Shown here one piece after another: positions 41,663-50,091 of a stretch of DNA of 64,000 nucleotides. The notes under the pieces are model-generated. The model searched no databases. It saw nothing but the letters and a program-made list of their open reading frames with translations, and was not told the origin of the DNA. The position numbers and the translations under genes are program-made. This DNA comes from Ruminococcus_G sp964621905 (GTDB taxonomy: Bacteria; Bacillota; Clostridia; Lachnospirales; Lachnospiraceae): contig CAZUNG010000002.1 of assembly GCA_964621905.1 (NCBI GenBank), positions 252,382 to 316,381 of the forward strand, given 5' to 3'. Position 1 is the first letter of the stretch. Every line of letters begins with the position of its first letter.

Positions 41663-42389
41663 CTATGTATTCCCTCCTGATAATCTTCCTTGCGTTCTCC
41701 CGGCATATCTGCCTTCTATATGTAATATCTGTTTTTTTCTCAATGTATGCCGCACACTTTTTCATGAGCGGACGGCGGTGTGTACTCCCGTGCGCATCTG
41801 TCCCGATAAAATGAATGTAGCGTTTTTTCAGCAGCTGCAGCAGATATTTCTTGATATCCCGCCCGTCTTTTCCGATCACACTTCCGGCATTCACCTGGAT
41901 GTATGCCCCCATTCTGACCAGATCTTCCACGTTTTCTTCCGCCAGCAGTGCATCATACCGCTCAATATGTGCCAGAATCGGCAGATATCCGTTATACTGC
42001 AGCGTCTGCACAGCCTGCCGGATATATGTGAATTCCACATAAGTTGCAAACTCGACCAGCACGTATTTACTGGCGTTAATAGTCCACACATTACCTTTTA
42101 TCAAATCTTCCACAGCTTCCTGGCTGTAATAAATCTCCGCACCGGAAATAATCTGCAGATCGGGTGCAATGTTCTTTGCCATGGCAATCGTGGATGCAAG
42201 CGCCGTTCTTCTCTGTTTCCAGACTTCCGGCTTCATTCCGCCGTGATAATGAGGCGTTGCTATGATACATCGAATTCCTTCATTGTAGGCAATGCTAAGC
42301 ATTTTCTCTGTCTCTTGTGTGTCTTTCGCCCCGTCGTCCACACCGGGCAAAATATGGCAATGTATATCAATCAAATTTTTTCTCTCCAT
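41655..42389 (-). CDS. CpsB/CapC-type PHP protein-tyrosine phosphatase
   Basis: A manganese-dependent PHP-fold phosphatase acting on the CpsD tyrosine tail. The metal-binding motifs are IDIHCHILPGVDDGAKD at the N-terminus, IIATPHYHGGM, ILAHIERYDAL and FIGTDAHGSTHRRP near the C-terminus. Length is 244 aa, as in Streptococcus CpsB. It precedes and overlaps the kinase gene, giving the order phosphatase-kinase-modulator. Confidence 0.93.
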   Translation of the reverse strand: MERKNLIDIHCHILPGVDDGAKDTQETEKMLSIAYNEGIRCIIATPHYHGGMKPEVWKQRRTALASTIAMAKNIAPDLQIISGAEIYYSQEAVEDLIKGNVWTINASKYVLVEFATYVEFTYIRQAVQTLQYNGYLPILAHIERYDALLAEENVEDLVRMGAYIQVNAGSVIGKDGRDIKKYLLQLLKKRYIHFIGTDAHGSTHRRPLMKKCAAYIEKKTDITYRRQICRENARKIIRREYIDE

Positions 42390-42445
42390 TTCGCCAAAAA
42401 CTGTTCACGCCATATTCTACACGATATTTGTCGGTTTGAAAAGTG

Positions 42446-43219
42446 TTAATTAACGGTAACTGTGAGAACCTCTCGGTTCGAACGGTTTCCGTCGCTGTCC
42501 ACCGCATAGTAGGCCAGCTCATATGTCCCGGGTTCACTCCAGTTCACATCACCTTCCACACGGATATCCTGATACAGCCGGGATCTGTCATCTTTATCAT
42601 CCGAGATCTCCTGTACCCAGGAAAGTTTATTAAAATCTTCACCGACGTTGATCGTCACATAATGCTGCTTCAGATAAAAACGCGGCGCATTCGGCGACAA
42701 TGCCGCGATCGCTTCATCCCTCAGTGCCTGCGCCTGCTGCTCCATTGCCTCCGGAGTCTGCGCCGCAACACCTGTCTCAGCAGCCTGTCCTGCTGCCGCA
42801 TCTTCCGCCTGTGTACCTTCCTGTGTTTCCGCTTCCGGATCTGTCTGTACATTCTCCTGCTGTTCTGATTCACCGGCTGTATTTTCGGCAGAATCAGAAT
42901 ATCCAACTTTTCTGGTCGCTTTTGTTACATTGTGACTGTTATCTTTTGCAACATAAGTCACGATTGCTTCGTCCCCTGCAGGCTGCGGCTTTATGGACTC
43001 TACAATCAACGTATCCGTCACATCGCCGTCCTTTTCATCTACCGCAGTCACTCCCTGCAGCAGTTCTGCTTTTTCCATATCTGTATGCCAGGAAATCTGC
43101 TGCGTCTCATCTATTGTAATCACCGGTCCCTCGCGATCCTGTGTCATAACTGCCCATACAGCACCTGCAGCCAGCAGTATCCCGACGACCGCGACACCAA
43201 CGAGGTATAGTTTTCTCAT
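42446..43219 (-). CDS. Membrane-anchored extracellular protein with two DUF5011-like domains
   Basis: First gene of the capsule-type regulatory operon. The start was set at ATG 43219, 5 nt after GGAG; 257 aa. One membrane helix (residues 5-24) anchors it. Two immunoglobulin-like domains, residues about 32-105 (AVDEKDGDVTDTLIVESI, VTYVAKDNSHNVTKATR) and about 185-257 (ISDDKDDRSRLYQDI, YELAYYAVDSDGNRSNR), flank a Gln/Glu/Ala-rich linker. This resembles bacterial DUF5011/HYR-type domains of surface proteins. The function is unknown; it may sense or bind wall glycan. Confidence 0.75.
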   Translation of the reverse strand: MRKLYLVGVAVVGILLAAGAVWAVMTQDREGPVITIDETQQISWHTDMEKAELLQGVTAVDEKDGDVTDTLIVESIKPQPAGDEAIVTYVAKDNSHNVTKATRKVGYSDSAENTAGESEQQENVQTDPEAETQEGTQAEDAAAGQAAETGVAAQTPEAMEQQAQALRDEAIAALSPNAPRFYLKQHYVTINVGEDFNKLSWVQEISDDKDDRSRLYQDIRVEGDVNWSEPGTYELAYYAVDSDGNRSNREVLTVTVN

Positions 43220-43258
43220 GGAATCTCCTCCTCTTTTCCAAAAAATCATATACAATTC

Positions 43259-43288
43259 ATAATAGCATAATTTCCCCTCACTGTTCAA
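43259..43288 (-). promoter_or_regulatory. Promoter of the capsule-type regulatory operon
   Basis: On the minus strand TTGAAC (43283-43288) and TATTAT (43259-43264) are separated by 18 bp, about 40 bp before the ATG at 43219. Confidence 0.6.
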
Positions 43289-43356
43289 TCCTATTATTGG
43301 ATATAATATGAAATAACCGGAATATCTCCCCTACTCCTGGTCCTGCCAATGACAAA

Positions 43357-43388
43357 TCACCTCCTGGTCTGTGATTACCAGGAGGTGA
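43357..43388 (-). terminator. Terminator after rfbD
   Basis: A perfect 12-bp stem (43357-43368 with 43377-43388) with an 8-nt loop lies 20 nt after the rfbD stop. On the minus strand ATTTGTCATT follows. It separates the rfb unit from the capsule-type operon. Confidence 0.75.
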
Positions 43389-43407
43389 CATTCTGTTATA
43401 GTCCTGC

Positions 43408-44283
43408 TTAAAATTCAATTTCCTTCAGATATCGTTCCACTGCATCCTGCCAGGACGGCAGTTTCTGAAAACCGTTTTCTGTCAGTTTTTCTTTGCTCAT
43501 CCGGCTGTTGGACGGCCGTTTTGCTTTGGACGGGTAGTGATCGGCAGTAACCGGCTTAACCGCCAGATGCTCTGAGTCATATTCACTGCGCCCCATCGCT
43601 GCTGCCTGGCGAAAGATCTCACAGGCAAATTCATACCAGGAGCAGATGCCCTCGTTTGTCGCATGATACCGTCCGAACTTGTCCGTTTCAATCATATCAA
43701 CCAGCAGACGCGCCAGATCATACGTATAGGTCGGGCTTCCAATCTGATCACAGACAACCGTTAACTGATCATGTTGTTTTCCAAGATTGAGCATTGTCTT
43801 GATAAAGTTCTTGCCGTTTACCCCGAACACCCAGGCGATGCGGACGATGAAATACTTGTCCAGCAAATGTTCAATTGCGATTTCTCCTTCGTATTTCGTC
43901 TGCCCGTATACATTGAGCGGCCGACGGTCCATATCATCCGGCTCCCAGAAATTTGTTCCGGTCCCGCTGAAGACATAGTCGGTACTGATATACATCATCT
44001 TAATGTCCAGTTCTCTGCAAAGTTTCGCCACATTCTCGGTGCCGACGGCATTTACAAGGCGCACTTTATCGATGCAGTCCTCCGCGGCGTCAACAGCTGT
44101 CCACGCCGCACAGTGTACGACCGCGTCCGGATTTACTTCCTTTATCGTCTTCTCCACCGAAGACAGATCTGTAATATCCATCTCTTCGATATCCACACCG
44201 ACAGCCTCGTGCTGCCGTTTCTCAAGCTCGTTGACCACATCATGTCCGAGCTGTCCCCTGACACCGGTTACTAATACTTTCAT
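43408..44283 (-). CDS. rfbD: dTDP-4-dehydrorhamnose reductase
   Basis: It performs the last step of dTDP-L-rhamnose synthesis. The extended SDR motifs are VTGVRGQLGHDVVNEL (NAD(P) binding), STDYVFSGTG and the catalytic YGQTKYEGE (YxxxK). The start was set at ATG 44283, 6 nt after AGGAG, giving 291 aa. It follows rfbB by 38 nt and ends the rfb unit. The product would feed rhamnose into the wall or exopolysaccharide. Confidence 0.94.
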   Translation of the reverse strand: MKVLVTGVRGQLGHDVVNELEKRQHEAVGVDIEEMDITDLSSVEKTIKEVNPDAVVHCAAWTAVDAAEDCIDKVRLVNAVGTENVAKLCRELDIKMMYISTDYVFSGTGTNFWEPDDMDRRPLNVYGQTKYEGEIAIEHLLDKYFIVRIAWVFGVNGKNFIKTMLNLGKQHDQLTVVCDQIGSPTYTYDLARLLVDMIETDKFGRYHATNEGICSWYEFACEIFRQAAAMGRSEYDSEHLAVKPVTADHYPSKAKRPSNSRMSKEKLTENGFQKLPSWQDAVERYLKEIEF

Positions 44284-44321
44284 TTCTGTCTCCTTTCCGT
44301 CAGATGCTCCCAAATGCCGAT

Positions 44322-45347
44322 CTATCGGTTTCCATACATTGTCTCATAGTAGTTCTGGTATTCCCCGGATATGATCGTCTCCCACCATTCCTTATGGTCC
44401 AGATACCACTGGATTGTCTTTCTGATTCCGTCTTCAAATCTGGTTTCCGGCAGCCAGCCGAGTTCCGTATGAATCTTCGTCGGATCGATCGCATAACGCA
44501 TATCATGACCTTTACGGTCCGTAACATACGTGATCAGACTTTCCGGTTTTCCGAGTTCTTTGCAGATGATCTTGACAATGTCTATATTTTTCATTTCGTT
44601 ATGACCGCCGACATTATAGACTTCCCCAACGCGTCCTTTATGAATGATCAAGTCAATCGCCTTGCAGTGATCCTCAACATAAAGCCAGTCGCGTACATTT
44701 TCCCCTTTGCCGTAGACCGGCAGCGGACGGTCATTCAATGCATTGGCAATCATCAGCGGAATCAGCTTTTCCGGAAAATGATACGGTCCGTAATTGTTGG
44801 AACAGCGGCTGATGGACACAGGCAGCCCATACGTGCGGTGATACGCCAGAACCAGCAGATCAGCGCCTGCTTTCGAAGAACTGTACGGACTGCTTGTATG
44901 AATCGGTGTTTCTTCTGTAAAAAACAGATCCGGTCTGTCAAGCGGCAGATCGCCATACACCTCATCGGTTGAAACCTGGTGATATCTCTGAATCCCATAC
45001 TTCCTGCAGGCATCCATAAGAACAGCAGTTCCTTTAATGTTCGTGTCCAAAAACACTTCCGGATTTTCGATGGAACGGTCCACATGACTTTCAGCCGCAA
45101 AGTTCACCACCATATCCGGGTGCTCCTCTTCAAATAACCGGTATACCGCCTCCCTGTCCGTAATGCTCTCTTTCACAAAGCGAAAATGGGGGTTCTCCAT
45201 GACCGGTGCGAGTGTCGACAGATTTCCTGCGTAAGTCAGACAGTCCAGGCACACGATCCGGTAGCCGGGATACTTTTTCAGCATATGAAAAATAAAGTTA
45301 CTTCCGATAAATCCGGCACCGCCGGTTACAATCATCGTCATCATCAT
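44322..45347 (-). CDS. rfbB: dTDP-glucose 4,6-dehydratase
   Basis: It converts dTDP-glucose to dTDP-4-keto-6-deoxyglucose. VTGGAGFIGSNFIFHML is the NAD-binding loop, STDEVYGDLPL carries the catalytic D-E pair, and YSSSKAGADLLVLAY gives YxxxK. The start is one of several Met codons; ATG 45347 is best spaced (6 nt) from AAAGG, giving 341 aa. It lies between rfbA and rfbD. The epimerase gene rfbC, usually part of this set, is missing from the cluster. Confidence 0.95.
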   Translation of the reverse strand: MMMTMIVTGGAGFIGSNFIFHMLKKYPGYRIVCLDCLTYAGNLSTLAPVMENPHFRFVKESITDREAVYRLFEEEHPDMVVNFAAESHVDRSIENPEVFLDTNIKGTAVLMDACRKYGIQRYHQVSTDEVYGDLPLDRPDLFFTEETPIHTSSPYSSSKAGADLLVLAYHRTYGLPVSISRCSNNYGPYHFPEKLIPLMIANALNDRPLPVYGKGENVRDWLYVEDHCKAIDLIIHKGRVGEVYNVGGHNEMKNIDIVKIICKELGKPESLITYVTDRKGHDMRYAIDPTKIHTELGWLPETRFEDGIRKTIQWYLDHKEWWETIISGEYQNYYETMYGNR

Positions 45348-45386
45348 TCTCATCCTTTTCTTCTTATTATTGGTATAAACTGAACG

Positions 45387-46283
45387 TTAGTGCAATACAT
45401 CCAGATATTTCCCATCCAAAACATCCTTCAGATACTGCCCATACTGATTTTTCTTCAGTACTTCATAGACTTTCCAGACCTCGTCTTTCGTGATCCAGCC
45501 GTTCAGATAAGCGATCTCCTCAAGGCATGCGACCTTACGGTGCTGATGCTGTTCCACCGTCTTGACAAAATTCGTCGCCTCCACGAGACTTTCATGGGTC
45601 CCCGTATCCAGCCACGTAAATCCCTGCCCCAGCAGCTCCACATTCAGATTGCCATTTTCCAGATAAATGCGGTTCAGATCGGTGATCTCCAGCTCCCCGC
45701 GGGCGCTGGGTTTTAAATCTTTTGCGTATTCCACAACGTTGTTGTCATAGAAATACAGACCGGTCACACAGTAATTACTTTTTGGATGCTCCGGTTTTTC
45801 TTCAATGGAAACCGCTTTTCCTTCACGGTCGAATTCTACGATCCCAAAACGCTCCGGATCGTCCACATAATAGCCGAAAACAGTGGCTCCTTTTCCCTGT
45901 TCTGCATTTTCCACCGCTGCGGTCAGCCGTTTTTTCAGCCCATGCCCGGAGAAAATATTATCACCGAGGACCATCGCCGCCGTATCACTCCCAATGAATG
46001 CACTTCCAATGACAAAAGCCTGCGCCAGTCCATCGGGACTGGGCTGTACGGCGTAAGAAAGACTGACCCCAAACTGGTGTCCGTCACCCAAAAGCCTCTC
46101 GAACTGCGGAGTATCCTGCGGTGTTGAAATAATCAGTATGTCACGGATTCCGGCATTCATCAAAACTGACATGGGATAATAAATCATTGGTTTGTCATAG
46201 ATGGGCAGCAGCTGTTTCGAAGTTACCATGGTCAGCGGGTAAAGCCGTGTTCCAGAACCGCCTGCTAAAATAATTCCCTTCAA
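45387..46283 (-). CDS. rfbA: Glucose-1-phosphate thymidylyltransferase
   Basis: It forms dTDP-glucose from glucose-1-phosphate and dTTP. KGIILAGGSGTRLYPLT is the nucleotide-binding motif; YDKPMIYYPMSVLM and LGDNIFSGHGLKK follow. The start was set at TTG 46283, 8 nt after AGGAGG, giving 298 aa; an in-frame ATG at 46337 sits on the -10 element and has no ribosome site. It is the first gene of rfbABD and is controlled by an unusual promoter at 46336-46366. Confidence 0.94.
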   Translation of the reverse strand: MKGIILAGGSGTRLYPLTMVTSKQLLPIYDKPMIYYPMSVLMNAGIRDILIISTPQDTPQFERLLGDGHQFGVSLSYAVQPSPDGLAQAFVIGSAFIGSDTAAMVLGDNIFSGHGLKKRLTAAVENAEQGKGATVFGYYVDDPERFGIVEFDREGKAVSIEEKPEHPKSNYCVTGLYFYDNNVVEYAKDLKPSARGELEITDLNRIYLENGNLNVELLGQGFTWLDTGTHESLVEATNFVKTVEQHQHRKVACLEEIAYLNGWITKDEVWKVYEVLKKNQYGQYLKDVLDGKYLDVLH

Positions 46284-46335
46284 ATGTAATGCCTCCTGTC
46301 TTTTGTTTTTATCAATCGTTCCTGTGTCTGTAGAC

Positions 46336-46366
46336 ATTATAAAAGGTGACCTTAGGTCACCTTCAA
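46336..46366 (-). promoter_or_regulatory. MerR-type promoter of rfbABD with palindrome in a 19-bp spacer
   Basis: On the minus strand TTGAAG (46361-46366) and TATAAT (46336-46341) are separated by 19 bp, 2 bp more than the sigma-A optimum. The spacer region contains a 9-bp-arm palindrome, AAGGTGACC-TTA-GGTCACCTT (46343-46363). Long spacers with central dyads are the hallmark of promoters activated by MerR regulators through DNA untwisting. The gene just upstream encodes a MerR-domain protein. The hairpin could also act as its terminator, since TTTTAT follows it on this strand. Confidence 0.65.
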
Positions 46367-46384
46367 GTGTTTTTTCTTATTTTT

Positions 46385-47566
46385 TCAAATTTTACAGATA
46401 AAAATACCCGCATCTTTTGTAATATGGAATTCTTTCTTCAGTTTTTTTTCCACAAACAGGCGGAATTCTTTATAACGGTCCAAAATATACTGATTTTGAT
46501 TTCCATGGCAGGAAAGAATATACTCGATCAGCGGTTCCGGTGCGTCCACCAAAAGAAAATCTTCATATAATAGTGTCTGTATTTCACGGAAATATGGTTC
46601 AAGCAGCTCCCTGCCGTTTTCCAGACCAAATTGCTCGTATAATCTGTCTGCAGACAGCGTTATCCGGTCATCAAATTCCAGCACCAGCTCATTGATTTCT
46701 TTCATATGCCTTGCGCTATAGGTGCTGCAGATCAATCTGCCGCCTGGTTTTAACACACGGGCAATTTGGGCACACACTTTCTGCACATCCCGGCAGTAGA
46801 AAAGCAGGTGATTGGCGATGACGAGATCAAATTCAGCATCCCCACAGGGAATCTGCCGGCAGTCAAACACTTCAAACGAAAAGCGTTTGTCTTCCGGGCC
46901 AATCGCGCGCCTTGCATCCCGAATCATCCCTTCCGAAATATCAGACAGCACCACCGAAATGCCTTTTGGTACGGAATCCAGATTCTCTGTCCACAATGCC
47001 CCGTTGCCGCATCCCAGCTCCAGCACGCGCATTCCAGACCGCAGCTCACACTGTTCATAGATCCACGGAAACCATCCCTGCTTATTCTGCGCATATCGTG
47101 TATGAAGGCTGATACGCGCTGAGATATTCGTGGCATTCTGATATTGGCTTTTCAAACTTTTTTCCATATTGGTCAGATGAATCAGCTCCAGCATCTGACT
47201 CCAGTCGATGTAATGATCCGTCTCAATCACAGCCGTCGTATCCTGAATCGCTTTCTCCACCATCTGCAGCTGCTCAATCCGGTCACGGATCAGCTTTAAC
47301 TGCAGGTTCAGGGAATTGATCAGAATGTGGGAATCTGCATCATTGATGGTCATATTCCGGATATCTTCCAGCGAAAATCCAAGATATTTGAGCAGAAGGA
47401 TCTGCTGCAGTCTTGCAAGATCGGAATCCGTGTAAAAACGCTTTCCGTAGTCATTGACATAGGAAGGATTCAGCACATTCTGCTTATCATAAAAGCGGAT
47501 TGTCCGCACTGATACCCGGGCCATTCTTGCAAATTCACCGGACGTATAGTATTTTGACTGTTTCAT
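46385..47566 (-). CDS. MerR-family regulator fused to a SAM-dependent methyltransferase
   Basis: A 393-aa two-domain protein. Residues 1-75 are a MerR winged helix (YYTSGEFARMARVSVRTIRFYDKQNVL), followed by the usual dimerisation helix (about 78-115). Where MerR proteins bind effectors, residues 160-300 instead form a class I methyltransferase: motif I VLELGCGNG at 181-189, VVLSDISEGMI and DLVIANHLLFYC follow. It could sense SAM or a methyl acceptor. Its first codons overlap the VanZ-type gene by 4 nt. The MerR-like promoter of rfbA begins 19 nt after its stop. Confidence 0.88.
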   Translation of the reverse strand: MKQSKYYTSGEFARMARVSVRTIRFYDKQNVLNPSYVNDYGKRFYTDSDLARLQQILLLKYLGFSLEDIRNMTINDADSHILINSLNLQLKLIRDRIEQLQMVEKAIQDTTAVIETDHYIDWSQMLELIHLTNMEKSLKSQYQNATNISARISLHTRYAQNKQGWFPWIYEQCELRSGMRVLELGCGNGALWTENLDSVPKGISVVLSDISEGMIRDARRAIGPEDKRFSFEVFDCRQIPCGDAEFDLVIANHLLFYCRDVQKVCAQIARVLKPGGRLICSTYSARHMKEINELVLEFDDRITLSADRLYEQFGLENGRELLEPYFREIQTLLYEDFLLVDAPEPLIEYILSCHGNQNQYILDRYKEFRLFVEKKLKKEFHITKDAGIFICKI

Positions 47567-48129
47567 CTGTCGACCTCTCTCCTCTCATCCTTCTCTCTGC
47601 GTCTGATGTACCCGTACAGTTTCCCGGCGGCCCAATAGCCGATCACACAGCCCAGCGTATTGTGCAGGATGTCATCCCACTCAAACAGCCCCCGGTGAAA
47701 CACCAGCTGGCAGACCTCGATGCTGCAGGATACCAGCAGCCCTGCCAGAAAGGCAAACCGAACTTTTACCGGCCGTTCCAGCGCAAACGGCAGCAAAATC
47801 CCCAGAGGCATCAGCAAAACGCAATTGAGCAATATTTCTTCCAGCATTCCCGCGCTGCGGTTTTCAATCACATAGCGGTACGACCAAAGCAGCTGCAGGT
47901 TGTACGTCGCCCCGGCAGTCGGTATCCTGGTAAATACAGTCGATGCAAATACCATAAATAAAAATATATAAATCAGCAGAACCGCAATTCCCTGTACGAT
48001 TTTTATCTTGTTCTTTTTTATCAAGACAAACCCGGTCATCATCAGCAGACATAATAAAATCATAAAACAAACAATCTCTTTGGATGACCAGGTAGGATTC
48101 TGGTGTACAAAAATCTCATATAAATCCAT
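47563..48129 (-). CDS. VanZ-family membrane protein
   Basis: A 188-aa membrane protein with about five hydrophobic helices. The VanZ-like signature NCVLLMPLGILLPF and LLVSCSIEVCQLVFHRGLFEWDDILHNTLGCVIGY is clear. Family members are linked to glycopeptide tolerance and envelope stress, but the mechanism is unknown. The start was set at ATG 48129, 6 nt after AGGAG. It overlaps the MerR-methyltransferase gene by 4 nt, so both are co-translated. Confidence 0.9.
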   Translation of the reverse strand: MDLYEIFVHQNPTWSSKEIVCFMILLCLLMMTGFVLIKKNKIKIVQGIAVLLIYIFLFMVFASTVFTRIPTAGATYNLQLLWSYRYVIENRSAGMLEEILLNCVLLMPLGILLPFALERPVKVRFAFLAGLLVSCSIEVCQLVFHRGLFEWDDILHNTLGCVIGYWAAGKLYGYIRRREKDERREVDR

Positions 48130-48157
48130 GGACAGCTCCTGTCGTTTACTCAATACT

Positions 48158-48187
48158 ATAATATCAAGCTTTTCCTCTTTCACACAA
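48158..48187 (-). promoter_or_regulatory. Possible promoter of the VanZ / MerR-methyltransferase pair
   Basis: On the minus strand TTGTGT (48182-48187) and TATTAT (48158-48163) are separated by 18 bp and lie just after the glmS terminator, about 30 bp before the VanZ-type ATG. Confidence 0.45.
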
Positions 48188-48195
48188 CCCCATAC

Positions 48196-48240
48196 AAAAA
48201 AAGAACAGACCCGACCACATTTTCATAATCAAGCCTGTTC
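48196..48240 (-). terminator. Terminator of glmS
   Basis: On the minus strand a 12-bp stem (48229-48240 with 48203-48214, three G-T pairs) is followed by seven T. It lies 10 nt after the glmS stop. Confidence 0.75.
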
Positions 48241-48249
48241 TCCTTCATG

Positions 48250-50088
48250 TTATTCCACCGTAACCGATTTCGCCAGGTTTCTCGGCTTATCCACATCCAG
48301 TCCTTTCGCAAGCGACACGTAATATGCCAGCAGCTGCAGTGGAATCACCGCCAGGCTGTTCGCAAAACACTCCACCGTTTTCGGCACATAGATCGTAAAA
48401 TCAGCCGTATCCTCAATCGAATAATTCCCGTAAGAAGTCAGTCCCATCACGTAAGCCCCGCGGCTTTTTACCTCAACCATGTTGCTGACTACCTTTTCAA
48501 ATAATTCAGACTGGGTCGCAACCCCAACAACCAGCGTTCCGTTCTCTATCAGAGAGATCGTACCGTGTTTCAGTTCACCTGCCGCATACGCCTCTGAATG
48601 AATATAAGAAATTTCCTTCAGTTTGAGCGAACCCTCCATGGAGATCGCATAGTCAAGCCCCCTCCCAATAAAGAAAATATCATGACTGTGTGAGAATTTG
48701 TTGGCGAACCACTGAATCCGCTCCTTCTCATCCAATATCCGTTTAATCTTATCAGGAAGCCTTAACAGCTCCTTCAGATAAGCCGTGTACTCATCCTCGG
48801 ATACCACACCGCGGACTTTTCCAAAATGAATGCCGATCAGATACATGGCCGCCAGCTGCGTGCTGTACGCTTTCGTGGTCGCCACAGATATCTCAGGTCC
48901 CGCCCAGGTGTAAAATACGCTGTCCGCCTCCCGCGCTATGGAACTTCCTACCACATTCACAATTCCAAGCACTTTAAATCCGCGTTTGTGGGCTTCGCGC
49001 AGGGCCGCCAGCGAATCGGCAGTCTCTCCGGACTGACTCACCACGATGACAAGTGTATGCTCTTCCATTACCGGTTTGCGGTAGCGGAATTCACTGGCCA
49101 GATCCACATCGACCGCAATCTGAGTCATCTGCTCCAGAATGTATTTGGCGCTCATGCAGACATGATAAGCCGATCCGCACGCCACCATCTGTATCCGGCG
49201 GATATTCCTGATCTCTTCTTCCGTCATCTCCAGTTCATCGATAACGATCTGATTTTCCTTGATTCTCGGGCTGATCGTATCTGCAACGGCTTTCGGCTGT
49301 TCATAGATCTCCTTGAGCATAAAATGCGCAAACCCGCCTTTTTCCGCTGCCTCCGCATCCCATTCAATTCTGCTGAACTCTTTACTGATCTCTTCCTGAT
49401 CAATATCATAGAATTTCACACTGTCTGCTGTCAGCTTCGCGATCTCCATATTCTGGATAAAACATACATCTTTTGTGTATTTTAAAATCGCCGGCACATC
49501 CGATGCGATAAAATTCCCCTCCGCACTGCTGCCGATGATCATCGGACTGTCTTTTCTGACTGCATAAATCGTTCCCGGATAATCCTGAAATAAAATCCCC
49601 AGCGCATAAGAACCCCGGATTCTCACCATAACCTTGGAGATCGCCTCCAACGGATTCCCGTTGTAATAATAGTCAAGCAAATGTGCCAGAACTTCCGTAT
49701 CCGTCTGAGAAATAAACTCATATCCCTTTTTCTCCAGAGTTTCTCTCAGCTCCTGATAATTTTCGATAATCCCGTTATGTACGATAACAATCCGCTTATC
49801 TTTTGTAAAATGCGGATGCGCATTCACGACCGACGGCTCCCCGTGGGTTGCCCATCTGGTATGCCCGATTCCGCATGTCCCTTTTACCGCCTTGCCATTG
49901 TCTGTCATTTCACACAAGGCCATCAGCGGACCCTTGGCTTTGATCACATCAATCACATGCTGATCCTGCTTTTCGCCGTCCACTGCGATTCCTGATGAAT
50001 CATAGCCACGGTATTCCAGTTTCGCCAGACCATCCAACAGGATGGGCGCCGCTGCCTGGTATCCCGTATATCCTACAATACCGCACAT
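48250..50088 (-). CDS. glmS: Glutamine-fructose-6-phosphate aminotransferase (isomerizing)
   Basis: It makes glucosamine-6-phosphate, the entry to UDP-GlcNAc. The glutaminase domain begins MCGIVGYTGY with catalytic Cys2 and contains LEYRGYDSSG and GHTRWATHGEPS. Two SIS domains follow (VVSQSGETADSLAALREA and IGRGLDYAISMEGSLKLKEISY), and the C-terminus is KPRNLAKSVTVE. Length 612 aa is normal. It follows glmM by 3 nt, so both steps are co-transcribed. No glmS ribozyme is expected or seen, because the gene shares the glmM leader. Confidence 0.97.
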   Translation of the reverse strand: MCGIVGYTGYQAAAPILLDGLAKLEYRGYDSSGIAVDGEKQDQHVIDVIKAKGPLMALCEMTDNGKAVKGTCGIGHTRWATHGEPSVVNAHPHFTKDKRIVIVHNGIIENYQELRETLEKKGYEFISQTDTEVLAHLLDYYYNGNPLEAISKVMVRIRGSYALGILFQDYPGTIYAVRKDSPMIIGSSAEGNFIASDVPAILKYTKDVCFIQNMEIAKLTADSVKFYDIDQEEISKEFSRIEWDAEAAEKGGFAHFMLKEIYEQPKAVADTISPRIKENQIVIDELEMTEEEIRNIRRIQMVACGSAYHVCMSAKYILEQMTQIAVDVDLASEFRYRKPVMEEHTLVIVVSQSGETADSLAALREAHKRGFKVLGIVNVVGSSIAREADSVFYTWAGPEISVATTKAYSTQLAAMYLIGIHFGKVRGVVSEDEYTAYLKELLRLPDKIKRILDEKERIQWFANKFSHSHDIFFIGRGLDYAISMEGSLKLKEISYIHSEAYAAGELKHGTISLIENGTLVVGVATQSELFEKVVSNMVEVKSRGAYVMGLTSYGNYSIEDTADFTIYVPKTVECFANSLAVIPLQLLAYYVSLAKGLDVDKPRNLAKSVTVE

Positions 50089-50091
50089 CGC

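Noticed and set aside
46343..46363. Palindrome read simply as the terminator of the MerR-methyltransferase gene
   Set aside because: Not excluded, but it falls between -35 and -10 hexamers with 19-bp spacing next to a MerR gene, which explains more; kept as a promoter element with that alternative stated.
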